The notes under the pieces were generated by a model. The model was not told where the DNA came from. It did not search any database and saw nothing but the letters and a program-made list of their open reading frames with translations. A stretch of 64,000 bases of DNA from CAWHHZ01 sp963829355 (GTDB taxonomy: Bacteria; Acidobacteriota; Thermoanaerobaculia; Gp7-AA8; JAHWKK01), in contig CAWHHZ010000016.1 in NCBI GenBank assembly GCA_963829355.1, positions 62,001-126,000 on the forward strand, in the 5' to 3' direction. Positions 49,314 to 57,518 of the stretch are shown here, piece by piece. Position 1 is the first letter of the stretch; every line of letters starts with the position of its first letter. The position numbers were made by a program, and so were the translations under genes.

Positions 49314-49520
49314 TTCAGTCGTCAGTCGTCGGTCGTCAGAAAGATCTGAGCAGCTTCGGGGGTCAGGTGCCGCCGCTTCGTCAGTGGGAAGAGAGGTCCC
49401 CTCCCAGATTCCTCGCTTCGCGTCGGAATGACAGCCGTGCGTGTCGGAATCCCTGGAAGTGCTGTTGCTGAATAATTAATCTTCGCACCCGGTGGTTCCA
49501 GCTCATCCGACTGTCGACTG
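49314..49520. repeat. GTCAGTCG array arms around a type-B REP
   Basis: TTCAGTCGTCAGTCGTCGG lies at 49315-49335, and CGACTGTCGACTGACCG at 49507-49523. Between them is a type-B REP right half ending CAGATTCCTCGCTTCG then CGGAATGACAG (49400-49434). No gene is seen in 49306-49529. Confidence 0.7.
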
Positions 49521-49529
49521 ACCGCTTCC

Positions 49530-50381
49530 TCACCCCTTCTTCTCGACCATCGTCCCGAGAATGAACGTCTCACGCTCTCCGGGAACGATGTCCATGTTCA
49601 CGATCGTGTCGACCAGGCTTCCGTCTTTTCGCTTCAACGTCAGCGGATAGCTCGTGACCGACTCCTGGTTCATCAGAACTTTCAGGAACTCTTCCCGATC
49701 CTTGCGTTCCGGATAGAGGTTCCATGTCTCTTCACTGAGCATCTCCTCGGCTGAATCGAAACCGAGAATCCCGGCGATCGCGGAGTTGACCTGAATGACG
49801 CGACCATCTGTCGTTGTGCAGAACCCGCCGGCCAGGTTGCGATCGAAGAGCAGTTTGAAGCGACTCTCCGAGGTTTCCTTCGCCTCGTACTCGGCGGCAT
49901 GTGCGAGCGCAGCGGCGATGAGTCCTGCGATCAGACGCATCGAGTAGGTGTCGAGATCGTCAAACTCTCCCGCCTTTTTCGACACGACTTTGAGCAGCGC
50001 CACGACCCGATCCTCGTACACGAGAGGAGCCACGATGATCGACTTCGTGCCGGTAGCACGAGAGATGTCACGGTTGACTCTGCTGTCGGCCTCCGTGTCA
50101 TCCGAGCGCAGAACGTTCCTCGTGCTCACGGCCGTGCCGGAGAGACTCCCCTCCAGATCGAACACAGTTCCCTCGTGCTCGTGCAGAGTGCCGACAGCGC
50201 TGTGATAGTAGATCTCCTCCCCCTGAACGATCTCCACGACGGCTCCGTCGGCATCGGTGATCTCCCGGACTTTCTCTGCAGCGAGGCGCATCACTGCATC
50301 TTCGTCGAGTCTGAACCGCGCAATTTCTTCCTGAGCGGCGATGATGGTGGCTAGGCGTTCGGCGAGATCCAACACTGCCAT
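49530..50381 (-). CDS. GAF-PAS sensory protein
   Basis: The start at 50381 has GAAGG eight bases upstream and gives 283 residues; the open frame reaches 50555 through non-coding-like sequence. A GAF domain covers about residues 15-165 (ITDADGAVVEIVQGEEIYYH; SIIVAPLVYEDRVVALLKVV). A PAS domain covers about 175-283 (RFKLLFDRNLAGGFCTTTDG; LGFDSAEEML). There is no kinase, GGDEF or other output domain, so it must signal through a partner. It converges with the ECF/anti-sigma genes. Confidence 0.85.
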   Translation of the reverse strand: MAVLDLAERLATIIAAQEEIARFRLDEDAVMRLAAEKVREITDADGAVVEIVQGEEIYYHSAVGTLHEHEGTVFDLEGSLSGTAVSTRNVLRSDDTEADSRVNRDISRATGTKSIIVAPLVYEDRVVALLKVVSKKAGEFDDLDTYSMRLIAGLIAAALAHAAEYEAKETSESRFKLLFDRNLAGGFCTTTDGRVIQVNSAIAGILGFDSAEEMLSEETWNLYPERKDREEFLKVLMNQESVTSYPLTLKRKDGSLVDTIVNMDIVPGERETFILGTMVEKKG

Positions 50382-50581
50382 GGCACTACCTTCTTTCGAA
50401 AAGAGGTTGTTCCTTGAAACCGAGGCTGAAATCGATATCACCAGTATATCGAATCGAATTCCGAATCCACACTCTCCGCCTCTGAGCCAGTGTGATCCCT
50501 GGCTTCCCCCCTTCCCGAGCCGTCCCACTGGTTTCCCTATTGCAACCCCTCCCATACATCAAGCTATCGAAAGGAATCCGC

Positions 50582-50989
50582 ATGGACCGACTCAAAACAA
50601 TTTTCTCAGCTCATCCCAATCCAGCCAGCGATGCAGGCGACGAAGCCTTCGCTCTGGTCACCGCGGCCGCCGAATGCAGCGCCGTGTGCAGCAGTTGCGC
50701 AGACGCGTGTCTCGAGGATTCAGATCCCGGCGACCGCCGCCTCTGCATCCGCCTCAACCTCGATTGCGCGGATATCACGGCAGTGACCGCGAGAATGATC
50801 TCGAGACCCGGCGAACAGGACAAGGGCGTGCTGAAGGCGCAACTGGAAGCGTGCGCAACCGCGTGCCGTGCCTGCGCGGACGAGTGTGACAAGCATGCCG
50901 CAAAGATGGAGCACTGCCGGATCTGTGCGGAGTCGTGCCGAAAGTGCGCTGAGGCTTGCGACGCGATGCTGAAGGCGCTGGTGGCCTGA
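50582..50989 (+). CDS. Four-helix bundle copper-binding protein (DUF326/Csp-like)
   Basis: A 135-residue helical protein with 15 cysteines, mostly spaced as CxxxC or CxxC along helices: ECSAVCSSCADAC, then ACATACRACADEC, then HCRICAESCRKCAEAC. This pattern matches copper storage proteins that bind many Cu(I) ions inside a four-helix bundle. It has no signal peptide, so it is a cytosolic Csp3-like form. AAGGAA precedes the ATG at 50582. No copper exporter is near. Confidence 0.9.
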   Translation: MDRLKTIFSAHPNPASDAGDEAFALVTAAAECSAVCSSCADACLEDSDPGDRRLCIRLNLDCADITAVTARMISRPGEQDKGVLKAQLEACATACRACADECDKHAAKMEHCRICAESCRKCAEACDAMLKALVA

Positions 50990-51039
50990 GGAGGGCGGTT
51001 GTCGTCGCTCACCGCAAGCCAGACGTCAGTCGCATGCTT

Positions 51040-51193
51040 GTCATCCTGAGCGAAGCGAAGGATCGCGTACGTCCTGACTGTTCCGTTCTTTCCAAGCCTG
51101 ACAGTCGGCTCCACGCGATCCTTCGACCGTCCCTCCGGCTTGGCTCAGGGCAGGCCTCCTCCCGCTTCGCGGGATCCGGCGGCTCAGGATGAC
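51040..51193. repeat. REP-like composite element, type A
   Basis: A full copy with the inner CGTCCTGACTGTTCCG segment and an extra insertion (TGGCTCAGGGCAGGCC) in the right arm. It ends CGGCGGCTCAGGATGACAG. The remaining gap to 51394 holds only a GC-rich dyad (CCGCCGGT/ACCGGCGG, 51339-51375) that could end the minus-strand operon. Confidence 0.85.
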
Positions 51194-51394
51194 AGTTCAC
51201 TTCATTAGCTCGAGACCCGTCATTTATCGGAACACTGCGAGGTCGTCCACCTCGATGAGCCGGTGACGCTGCGGATCACAAACTGATCTGCAGCCCCTTG
51301 GTTCACCGCGCGTCGGATCACGTTAGCGCCACAATGATCCGCCGGTGCGGGCGCACCTACATGGACCACCGGCGGCGAATACGTTCAGGACTGA

Positions 51395-52417
51395 TTACCC
51401 TCGGTACCATCGATGAAATCCGCTGAGAAAAGCGTGAACGCAATGGCCGAGACCATCGACGTTATACCCTCCCTCCTGGCAGATCAGAGTGGGAAGGTCC
51501 AGCGCCCCCAGACGGCGGCCGATCTCGCCGTAGTCGTCGAGATCGAGTTTGAATCCGCCGATCGGGTCATCCTTGTACGTGTCGAATCCTGCAGCGATGA
51601 TCAGGTGGTCGGGTTTGAATGAGCTCATCGCGTCGATGAACCGATTCACTGCCTCGAGGTACGCGCTCCCGCCGCTTCCGAGAGGAAGTGGGAGGTTCAG
51701 ATTCGTCCCTTCACCCTGTCCGATACCCGTTTCCCCCTCATACCCCCAGAAGTATGGGTACTCCACTTCCGGATCGCCGTGGATGGATGCGGTGAAGACG
51801 AACTTCCGCTGTTCGAAGAACTCCTGCGTCCCATTGCCGTGGTGGTAGTCGAGATCGAGAATCGCCACTGTCCCCTTCTCTGCCATCAGCTCGGCTGCCG
51901 TCGCGACGTTGTTGAAATAGCAATAGCCGCCGAACAGCCGCGGCCCCGCATGATGGCCGGAAGGACGGCAGAGAGAGTAGACGGTCTTCTCCGTTCCTTC
52001 CAGTATGAGAGACGCGCCCGTCAACGCAGTCTCAGCGGACGCCCTCGCGACCTCGTAGGTCTTCGCCATGATGGGAGTCACCGCATCAGTGCACCAGAGT
52101 CCGCCCCAGAGCGGCGAATCAACCCGTCGCGGAAGGCGTGCCCCGTCCCCCGGAAAGAGATCCGGATAGACCTCCTCCCCTTCCTCGAGCTTTTCTGAGA
52201 TGTTGCGGATGTAGTCGTGATACGGGTGCAGTCGGGCGATCATCCGCTCGGGAAACTGGTCTGCCTTGATCAGCTCGAAGCGCTCATCCGCTTTCAGTCT
52301 TTCCTTTATGGCGGCCACCCGTTTCGGCGTATCCTTGACCTCGTACGACTCCCGGCCGAGCTGGAACTTCCAGTAGGGGTTGTGAAGACTGTCGTTGTAT
52401 TTCTCAATGACTTTCAT
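51395..52417 (-). CDS. Histone-deacetylase-like amidohydrolase (acetylpolyamine amidohydrolase type)
   Basis: A 340-residue arginase-fold zinc deacetylase. The paired histidines lie in RPSGHHAGP (155-156). The zinc ligands Asp and His lie in DLDYHHGNGT (188-193), the third Asp in AAGFDTYKDDP, and EGGYN carries the conserved Gly-Tyr. Family members deacetylate acetylpolyamines, acyl-lysines or related amides. Its ATG lies inside the last codons of the ATP-grasp/peptidase gene (14-base overlap), so the two are co-translated. This tight link suggests a shared pathway on an N-acylated amine or peptide. Confidence 0.9.
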   Translation of the reverse strand: MKVIEKYNDSLHNPYWKFQLGRESYEVKDTPKRVAAIKERLKADERFELIKADQFPERMIARLHPYHDYIRNISEKLEEGEEVYPDLFPGDGARLPRRVDSPLWGGLWCTDAVTPIMAKTYEVARASAETALTGASLILEGTEKTVYSLCRPSGHHAGPRLFGGYCYFNNVATAAELMAEKGTVAILDLDYHHGNGTQEFFEQRKFVFTASIHGDPEVEYPYFWGYEGETGIGQGEGTNLNLPLPLGSGGSAYLEAVNRFIDAMSSFKPDHLIIAAGFDTYKDDPIGGFKLDLDDYGEIGRRLGALDLPTLICQEGGYNVDGLGHCVHAFLSGFHRWYRG

Positions 52418-54554
52418 GAATCACCTTTCCGGTCTTGAGGATCTCGACGGCACGGTCATGTGGAATCGCCGGTGCGAACCGGCCCCCCCGGCCCGACATC
52501 CCGTTCGAGCAGAAGATTGCGTTTAACGCGGCTTCCTCCGTGGCTTCGATCACCGCCTCGTATACGACATCGATATGAGCGTCGGAGATGCACCGCAGCG
52601 ATATGAATCTGTCAGTGTCGGAGGGACGCGGGCTTCGAATAGCGGTACTCACCGCGAGGATGAACTCGCCACTCGAGAACGCGGCGTACGACCCGGTACG
52701 GCCGAGCCCGATCGCCGCACGCTTTGCGATGCGATTGAGCTGACTCGAGATCAGCGGCACATCCGTCGCGACGACGACGATCGCCGAGCCCTCGGAATGG
52801 GCTCTCCGCTCGGAACGGTCGAATGAGGGATCGAGCTCACGACCGATCACCTTTCCGTCGACGGTGAGATTTCTCATTTTCCCGAAATTGGACAGGATCA
52901 GAACGCCGAGGGTAAAGGTTCCCTCCGGCAGGTCGAGCACGCGCGAAGATGTCCCGATTCCTCCGGCGAAGTCGAATGACATCATGCCGGTGCCGGCTCC
53001 GACCGATCCCTGCGCGACCGGCCCTCCCGCCGCGGACTGAATGGCGCGAACGGCATCCTGTGCCGTGGAGGTCCCGACTCTCACGTCATTGAGAAACGAA
53101 TCGTCCGCCTCCCCGACCAGAGGGATGGCTACGTCGATCTCGGTGCCGAGTGTCGGGTACTTTTCCGAGAGATAGTTGATCACGCCCGAATGAACTCTTC
53201 CCACAGAATGAGAGTTCGTGAGCAGAATGGGAGTCTCGAGCCAGCCCCACTCCATCACCTGGTTCAATCCTGCCATCTCACCGACACCGTTCAGCACGAA
53301 TCCCCCAGCGACGACACGCTTCGTGAACGCCCGCCCCACGGGCAGGATGGCCGTCACCCCCGTCCGCACAGACGTCTTCTCGACGAGCCCGGGAAGCTGT
53401 ACCTCATCCTCGATCCTCGTCACGTGCCCGACCTTCACACCCTCGACATCCGTGATTGCGTTGTTCAGACCGCGGTTCATCCGGCCGATCCGGATGCCGA
53501 GCTCCCTCACCGTCGCGCGCGGCGGCGCATGCTCCACATCCTCTGCTGGAACTTTTCGAATCGACCGCGTGGCGAGCCCGTATCGACGAGCGGCGGAGCG
53601 AATGATGAGCCGGAACACCGCCTTCCGGTCGAGCCCCTTTTCGCGTGCGGCGACCATGAGTGAGGCACTCGGATGCAGACTCGGCAATGGATTGAGCTCG
53701 ATGAAGTAAGGCTCTCCATTCTCGTGGAGGCGGATGTCGACGCGTCCCATGTCCGGACAGCTCATTACCTCGAACACCCGGCGCGCCATCTCGATCACCC
53801 GCTTCTTCTCCTCGGCACTCACCGACGCGGGACAGAGGACGCCCACGGCCGAGGCCGACTCTCCTCCCTGTTTCATGTCATAGTCGTAGACGTTGTACTT
53901 CCCACCGATTTTCTCGAGATCGAACGTGTGCTCGACGATCTCGAGGACCTGTCCGGGAAGACTCTCCAGAAGCGGAACACTCAGCTCCTTGCCATTGATG
54001 AACTCCTCCACGACCAGACCGGCTGGATAGCGGTCCAGCAGCGAATCAATTCGCTCCCGCGCGGCCTCCGGCGTTTCAACGACAGAGTCCTGCGTGATCC
54101 CTTTACTCGACCCCTCCTTGTTCGGCTTGATCATCAGGGGATACTGGAGATCATCGGGCAGCTCCTGTCCTTTCCGAGTGGCGAGAATCCCACGCGGGAC
54201 TCGGATACCACGCGAGGCCAGCACGGTCTTGGCCAGGTTCTTGTCGAGATTCATGTGCAGCAGCGAGGCGTTCCCTCCAGTGAAGGGAATGCCCAATTGT
54301 TCGTACAGGCCCGGGTAGAACGCTTCCCTCGAGCTGCCGATCGTTCCTTCCGCCACGTTGAAGATCAGATCCGGCTCGCTGTCGAGAAGTCTCTCGACGA
54401 CCTCATTCGGCTTCCCGGAAACCTCGACGGGAGTGACGGAGTGTCCGAGCGTGTCGATCGCTCCGGTGATGCGCTCCACGTCCTCGACCGTAAGCAGTTC
54501 CGCCGTCTCCTCGGAATTATCGGTTCTGAGGTTGTAGGCAACAGTGATCCTCAT
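52404..54554 (-). CDS. ATP-grasp (D-Ala-D-Ala-ligase-like) fused to P1/DmpA-type aminopeptidase
   Basis: A single 716-residue frame with two enzymes. Residues 1 to about 340 form an ATP-grasp ligase: YPLMIKPNKEGSSKGI binds ATP, and GRVDIRLHENGEPYFIELNP with NPLPSLHPSAS holds the Mg ligands, much as in D-Ala-D-Ala ligases. From about 355 it is a P1 (S58) peptidase: NAITDVEGVKVGHVT, GAGTGMMSFDFAGGIGTSSR, and the autocleavage point before Ser590 in EGSAIVVVATDVPL. Single-domain P1 enzymes cut D- or beta-aminoacyl peptides. No internal start with a good ribosome site separates the halves. After self-cleavage the ligase would stay with the alpha chain. Confidence 0.88.
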   Translation of the reverse strand: MRITVAYNLRTDNSEETAELLTVEDVERITGAIDTLGHSVTPVEVSGKPNEVVERLLDSEPDLIFNVAEGTIGSSREAFYPGLYEQLGIPFTGGNASLLHMNLDKNLAKTVLASRGIRVPRGILATRKGQELPDDLQYPLMIKPNKEGSSKGITQDSVVETPEAARERIDSLLDRYPAGLVVEEFINGKELSVPLLESLPGQVLEIVEHTFDLEKIGGKYNVYDYDMKQGGESASAVGVLCPASVSAEEKKRVIEMARRVFEVMSCPDMGRVDIRLHENGEPYFIELNPLPSLHPSASLMVAAREKGLDRKAVFRLIIRSAARRYGLATRSIRKVPAEDVEHAPPRATVRELGIRIGRMNRGLNNAITDVEGVKVGHVTRIEDEVQLPGLVEKTSVRTGVTAILPVGRAFTKRVVAGGFVLNGVGEMAGLNQVMEWGWLETPILLTNSHSVGRVHSGVINYLSEKYPTLGTEIDVAIPLVGEADDSFLNDVRVGTSTAQDAVRAIQSAAGGPVAQGSVGAGTGMMSFDFAGGIGTSSRVLDLPEGTFTLGVLILSNFGKMRNLTVDGKVIGRELDPSFDRSERRAHSEGSAIVVVATDVPLISSQLNRIAKRAAIGLGRTGSYAAFSSGEFILAVSTAIRSPRPSDTDRFISLRCISDAHIDVVYEAVIEATEEAALNAIFCSNGMSGRGGRFAPAIPHDRAVEILKTGKVIHESH

Positions 54555-54764
54555 CTATGAGCTCGCTCTCTCTGGGATGGACAGGGCCGCACAACCCCTA
54601 TGCAAGATAGGTTCTAGGGGTGCATTTCTCATCGGGTGTCGCAGCGAGACAGCGGAGAGTGGAAGCGGCGAGAGAGCCGGGCCCCGGCGCAGGGGCCTCT
54701 GGCGGAGCGGGACCGAATCGGCAGGCTCCATTTGCCTTCGATCCGGAGAGCTTCTGTGATGCGG

Positions 54765-55232
54765 CTAGTACGGAGGGAAGACCGCTGGTCCCTTCAACGG
54801 GACGGGGACAGGTTCCCGCTTTCTGGACACTTCGCGGAGAATCGTACCGGTAGTCCGGCAGGTCGTGCACAGGCAGATATCTGTCAGAGAGATGATTCCC
54901 ACGAGTGTTCCACCGTCTCCAGTGACCACCGGCAGCCGCCTCACCTGCATTTCTTCCATGAGCCGGATCGCGTAGCTCAGCCGCTCGTCCTGTCGAATCC
55001 TGACGGGAGACCTCGTCATGATTTCCCCCACCGGGGTGCTGAAAGGATCCTTCGCTTCTGCGACGGCCCTGCAGGTGATGTCGCGATCGGTGACGACACC
55101 GACGAGGCGGCCATTTTCGGTGACCGGAATCTCACCGCACCCGTACTCCGCCATCCACCAGGCGACGTCACGGATCGGAGTATCGACTTCCGCGGTGACT
55201 GGATGAAGCTTCATCAGATCTTTGACTCGCAT
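54765..55232 (-). CDS. CBS-domain-pair protein 1
   Basis: The start MRVKDLMKLHPVTAEVDTPI at 55232 (AGGAG upstream) gives 154 residues; longer frames run into repeat DNA. Two CBS motifs follow: GCGEIPVTENGRLVGVVTDR and RLPVVTGDGGTLVGIISLTD. The tail CTTCRTTGTILREVS and FPPY is shared with the neighbouring paralogue. CBS pairs bind adenosine nucleotides and usually regulate partners; there is no fused effector here. The short gap 54555-54764 holds nothing I recognise. Confidence 0.88.
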   Translation of the reverse strand: MRVKDLMKLHPVTAEVDTPIRDVAWWMAEYGCGEIPVTENGRLVGVVTDRDITCRAVAEAKDPFSTPVGEIMTRSPVRIRQDERLSYAIRLMEEMQVRRLPVVTGDGGTLVGIISLTDICLCTTCRTTGTILREVSRKREPVPVPLKGPAVFPPY

Positions 55233-55350
55233 GGGGACTCCTCGCGCTCGGTTCTGCATCCAGCTTCGCGCCAAGCTCGGGCCGTCGCAGCGACCGCCAT
55301 CACCCCCTCCTGTGATCGTGCGATTACCGTCAGCACCGGAGGCGCATGGA

Positions 55351-55554
55351 GTCATCCTGAGCGCCAGCGAAGGATCGCGTACGGGATGACTCGAAGTGAT
55401 TGCGCCGCGAAGGATCGCGTACGGGATGACTCGAAGTGAGTTGCGCCAGCGAAGGATCGGGTGCGTCCTGACTGTCGCGCACTTCGGTCCTGAGAGTCGG
55501 GCCGTACGAGATCCTTCGACCGTCCTTCGCTTCGCTACGGCGGCTCAGGATGAC
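55351..55554. repeat. REP-like element, type A, with internal tandem duplication
   Basis: After the left arm GTCATCCTGAGCGCCAGCGA, a segment of about 44 bases (AAGGATCGCGTACGGGATGA, then CTCGAAGTGA) is repeated twice. The usual inner part and right arm follow, ending GGCGGCTCAGGATGAC. It separates the two CBS paralogues. Confidence 0.85.
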
Positions 55555-55604
55555 GGGCTGTCGCTCACACTTCCTCAGCGCAGGCAAATCGCTCAGTAAC
55601 TCGT

Positions 55605-56105
55605 CTACAGCTCTGAAGAACCGAACGGACCGGTCTGAGGGACGTACGGAGGGAACGCCTCGAGTGCCGTCGGACGGGGCTCATCAGAGGGATGACTGGT
55701 CGAGATTTCGCGGAGCAGAGTTCCGGCCGTCCAGTACGGCAGGTGTTGGCAGAGATCGGTCATGGAGACGATTCCGACGACGCGGACCTCATCGTCCACG
55801 ACTGGAAGACGCCTCACCTGCGCCGACTCCATCAGACGAATCGCAGCGGTGATGCACCTCTCAGGACCAATGGTGGCCGGTCCCGCAGTCATGACCTCAC
55901 GGGCGATGGTCGTGACCGGGTCTCTACCGGCAGCAACCACTCTGCACGCGACGTCGCGGTCCGTCACCACCCCGATCAGCCGCCCCCCATCAGTCAGGGG
56001 AATCTCGCCGCAACCCGAGTGCACCATGAGCAGAGCGAGGCTGTGTACCGGCGTATTCACATCAGCGGTTACCGGCGCGGTATTCATGATGTCTCGAACC
56101 TTCAT
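55605..56105 (-). CDS. CBS-domain-pair protein 2
   Basis: The start MKVRDIMNTAPVTADVNTPV at 56105 has GGAG six bases upstream and gives 166 residues. It shares the first protein's plan: GCGEIPLTDGGRLIGVVTDR, then RLPVVDDEVRVVGIVSMTD, and the tail TAGTLLREIS with FPPY. The two genes are clearly a tandem duplication with a REP cluster between them. Its longer C-terminal end (TGPFGSSEL) differs. It is divergent from the YaeQ gene. A housekeeping IMP-dehydrogenase-like or signalling role cannot be assigned. Confidence 0.88.
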   Translation of the reverse strand: MKVRDIMNTAPVTADVNTPVHSLALLMVHSGCGEIPLTDGGRLIGVVTDRDVACRVVAAGRDPVTTIAREVMTAGPATIGPERCITAAIRLMESAQVRRLPVVDDEVRVVGIVSMTDLCQHLPYWTAGTLLREISTSHPSDEPRPTALEAFPPYVPQTGPFGSSEL

Positions 56106-56326
56106 TTCGGCTCCCGTCGTGAGATGGTTTTTCGTCTCTTCAATATGACGCGAGCTCGCCCGCTGCGCTGCGTGCTGCGTCACCCGATCCAGTGAGACCC
56201 ACAGCTTCACATCGCAGCCAGGAGTGAAGTCGGCCGGCTTCCGGTTGAAGCGGGCGTGAAGATCAGAGACCGCGTACCGCCACACCGCGCACTGCGCTCG
56301 CCCTTCGCCAAACGTCGGACAACTCA

Positions 56327-56881
56327 ATGGCTCTGACCGCGACCATCTACAGCATCGCTCTGCAGCTATCGGACGCTGATCGCGATGTGTACGAAACTGT
56401 TGACCTGCGTCTGGCGCGGCAGCCATCCGAAACAGCCGAGTTCATGACGACGAGGCTTCTTGCCTATTGCCTCGAATACGCCCCGGGAATCGCGTTCACC
56501 GAGGGCGTTGCGGCCGGCGACCAGCCGGCTGTCCTGATTCGAGATCTCACCGGGCGCACGACTGGGTGGATCGAAGTCGGCGCTCCGGGAGCCGACAGGC
56601 TCCACCGGGGAAGCAAGCTCGCTGAGCACACCGCAATCTATACGCACCGCGACTTGCGGCAGGTCACTGCTCAGCTTCTGGGAGCACGGATCCATCGCGC
56701 GGATCAGATCACGGTTCACACGTTCGACGGAGGCTTCATCGAAGAGCTCTCGAGCATGATCGACCGGCGGACCGATCTGGCCGTCACAGTGAGTGGCGGT
56801 CATCTCTACGTCGACGCCAACGGCAAGACGGTCGGGAGTGAGATCCACCGCACTTCCCTCGATCGACTGTTGGGCTCATGA
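56327..56881 (+). CDS. YaeQ family protein
   Basis: A 184-residue protein that fits YaeQ in length and motifs: MALTATIYSIALQLSDADRD, ETVDLRLARQPSETAEFM, TRLLAYCLEY and EGVAAGDQPAVLIRDLTG. The end reads VDANGKTVGSEIHRTSLDRL. YaeQ has a PD-(D/E)XK nuclease-like fold, but its activity is unclear; some homologues affect RfaH-type antitermination phenotypes. No signal peptide. It is divergent from the CBS genes and likely has its own promoter in 56106-56326. Confidence 0.9.
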   Translation: MALTATIYSIALQLSDADRDVYETVDLRLARQPSETAEFMTTRLLAYCLEYAPGIAFTEGVAAGDQPAVLIRDLTGRTTGWIEVGAPGADRLHRGSKLAEHTAIYTHRDLRQVTAQLLGARIHRADQITVHTFDGGFIEELSSMIDRRTDLAVTVSGGHLYVDANGKTVGSEIHRTSLDRLLGS

Positions 56882-56930
56882 ATCGAAAGGCTGACGAGCC
56901 TCTCGAGGCTGATGGCACTGAAATACCGTC

Positions 56931-57479
56931 TCATTCCTGAGAATCGAGTCTCGCCATCTCCATGAGGGTGTTCACAGTGCGCCAGTTTCTCGCGGTGACG
57001 GGAACTCCGAGGATCCGTTCGACGCTGGCGGCAAGCTTTGATCTGCCGATCCCTTCCGGTGCATGAAGGTAGAAGACTTTGCCTACCCTCTCGTATCTCT
57101 CGCTGCTGCTCCGTTTCGCTTCGAGCTTTTCATCGTCAGCTTGCTCCGGTAACGCGCCGAGAAAGAAGAAGTGGAGAGATGTCGGTTCCTCGGTAGCACT
57201 CGGGAAAGGATTCGAGTCGATCACTGTCTGGAGCTCCGTCGCGGTCAGGACGATCACTTCCGGCTCAATTCCACAGCCCTCGGCGATCGCCTTTCGAACC
57301 TGCTTTGCAACCTGTTCCGAGCTCTTCAGCCGGGAACGAAGCACCACGTTGCCGCTCTGGATATAGGTCCTGACGTGTGAGAACTCGAACGATTCCAGGG
57401 CCGCGACGAGATCGGCCATGGGCAGCTTGCCCTTCCCACCCACATTGATGCCGCGAAGCAGCGCGATGAATGTGTTCAT
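56931..57479 (-). CDS. DUF1697 protein
   Basis: A 182-residue protein beginning MNTFIALLRGINVGGKGKLP, then the motif YIQSGNVVLRS and the closing TARNWRTVNTLMEMA, all diagnostic of DUF1697. The family's biochemical role is unknown to me. The fold contains two alpha/beta ferredoxin-like halves. It converges with YaeQ and lies 39 bases downstream of the NicO-type gene on the same strand. Confidence 0.92.
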   Translation of the reverse strand: MNTFIALLRGINVGGKGKLPMADLVAALESFEFSHVRTYIQSGNVVLRSRLKSSEQVAKQVRKAIAEGCGIEPEVIVLTATELQTVIDSNPFPSATEEPTSLHFFFLGALPEQADDEKLEAKRSSSERYERVGKVFYLHAPEGIGRSKLAASVERILGVPVTARNWRTVNTLMEMARLDSQE

Positions 57480-57518
57480 GACTCGGCTATCGTCTCCCAG
57501 GCGAGCGTGGGATTCAAA

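Noticed and set aside
56106..56426. Long upstream extension of CBS protein 2
   Set aside because: It overlaps the YaeQ start and promoter region; ATG 56105 has a good ribosome site and begins the conserved CBS sequence.
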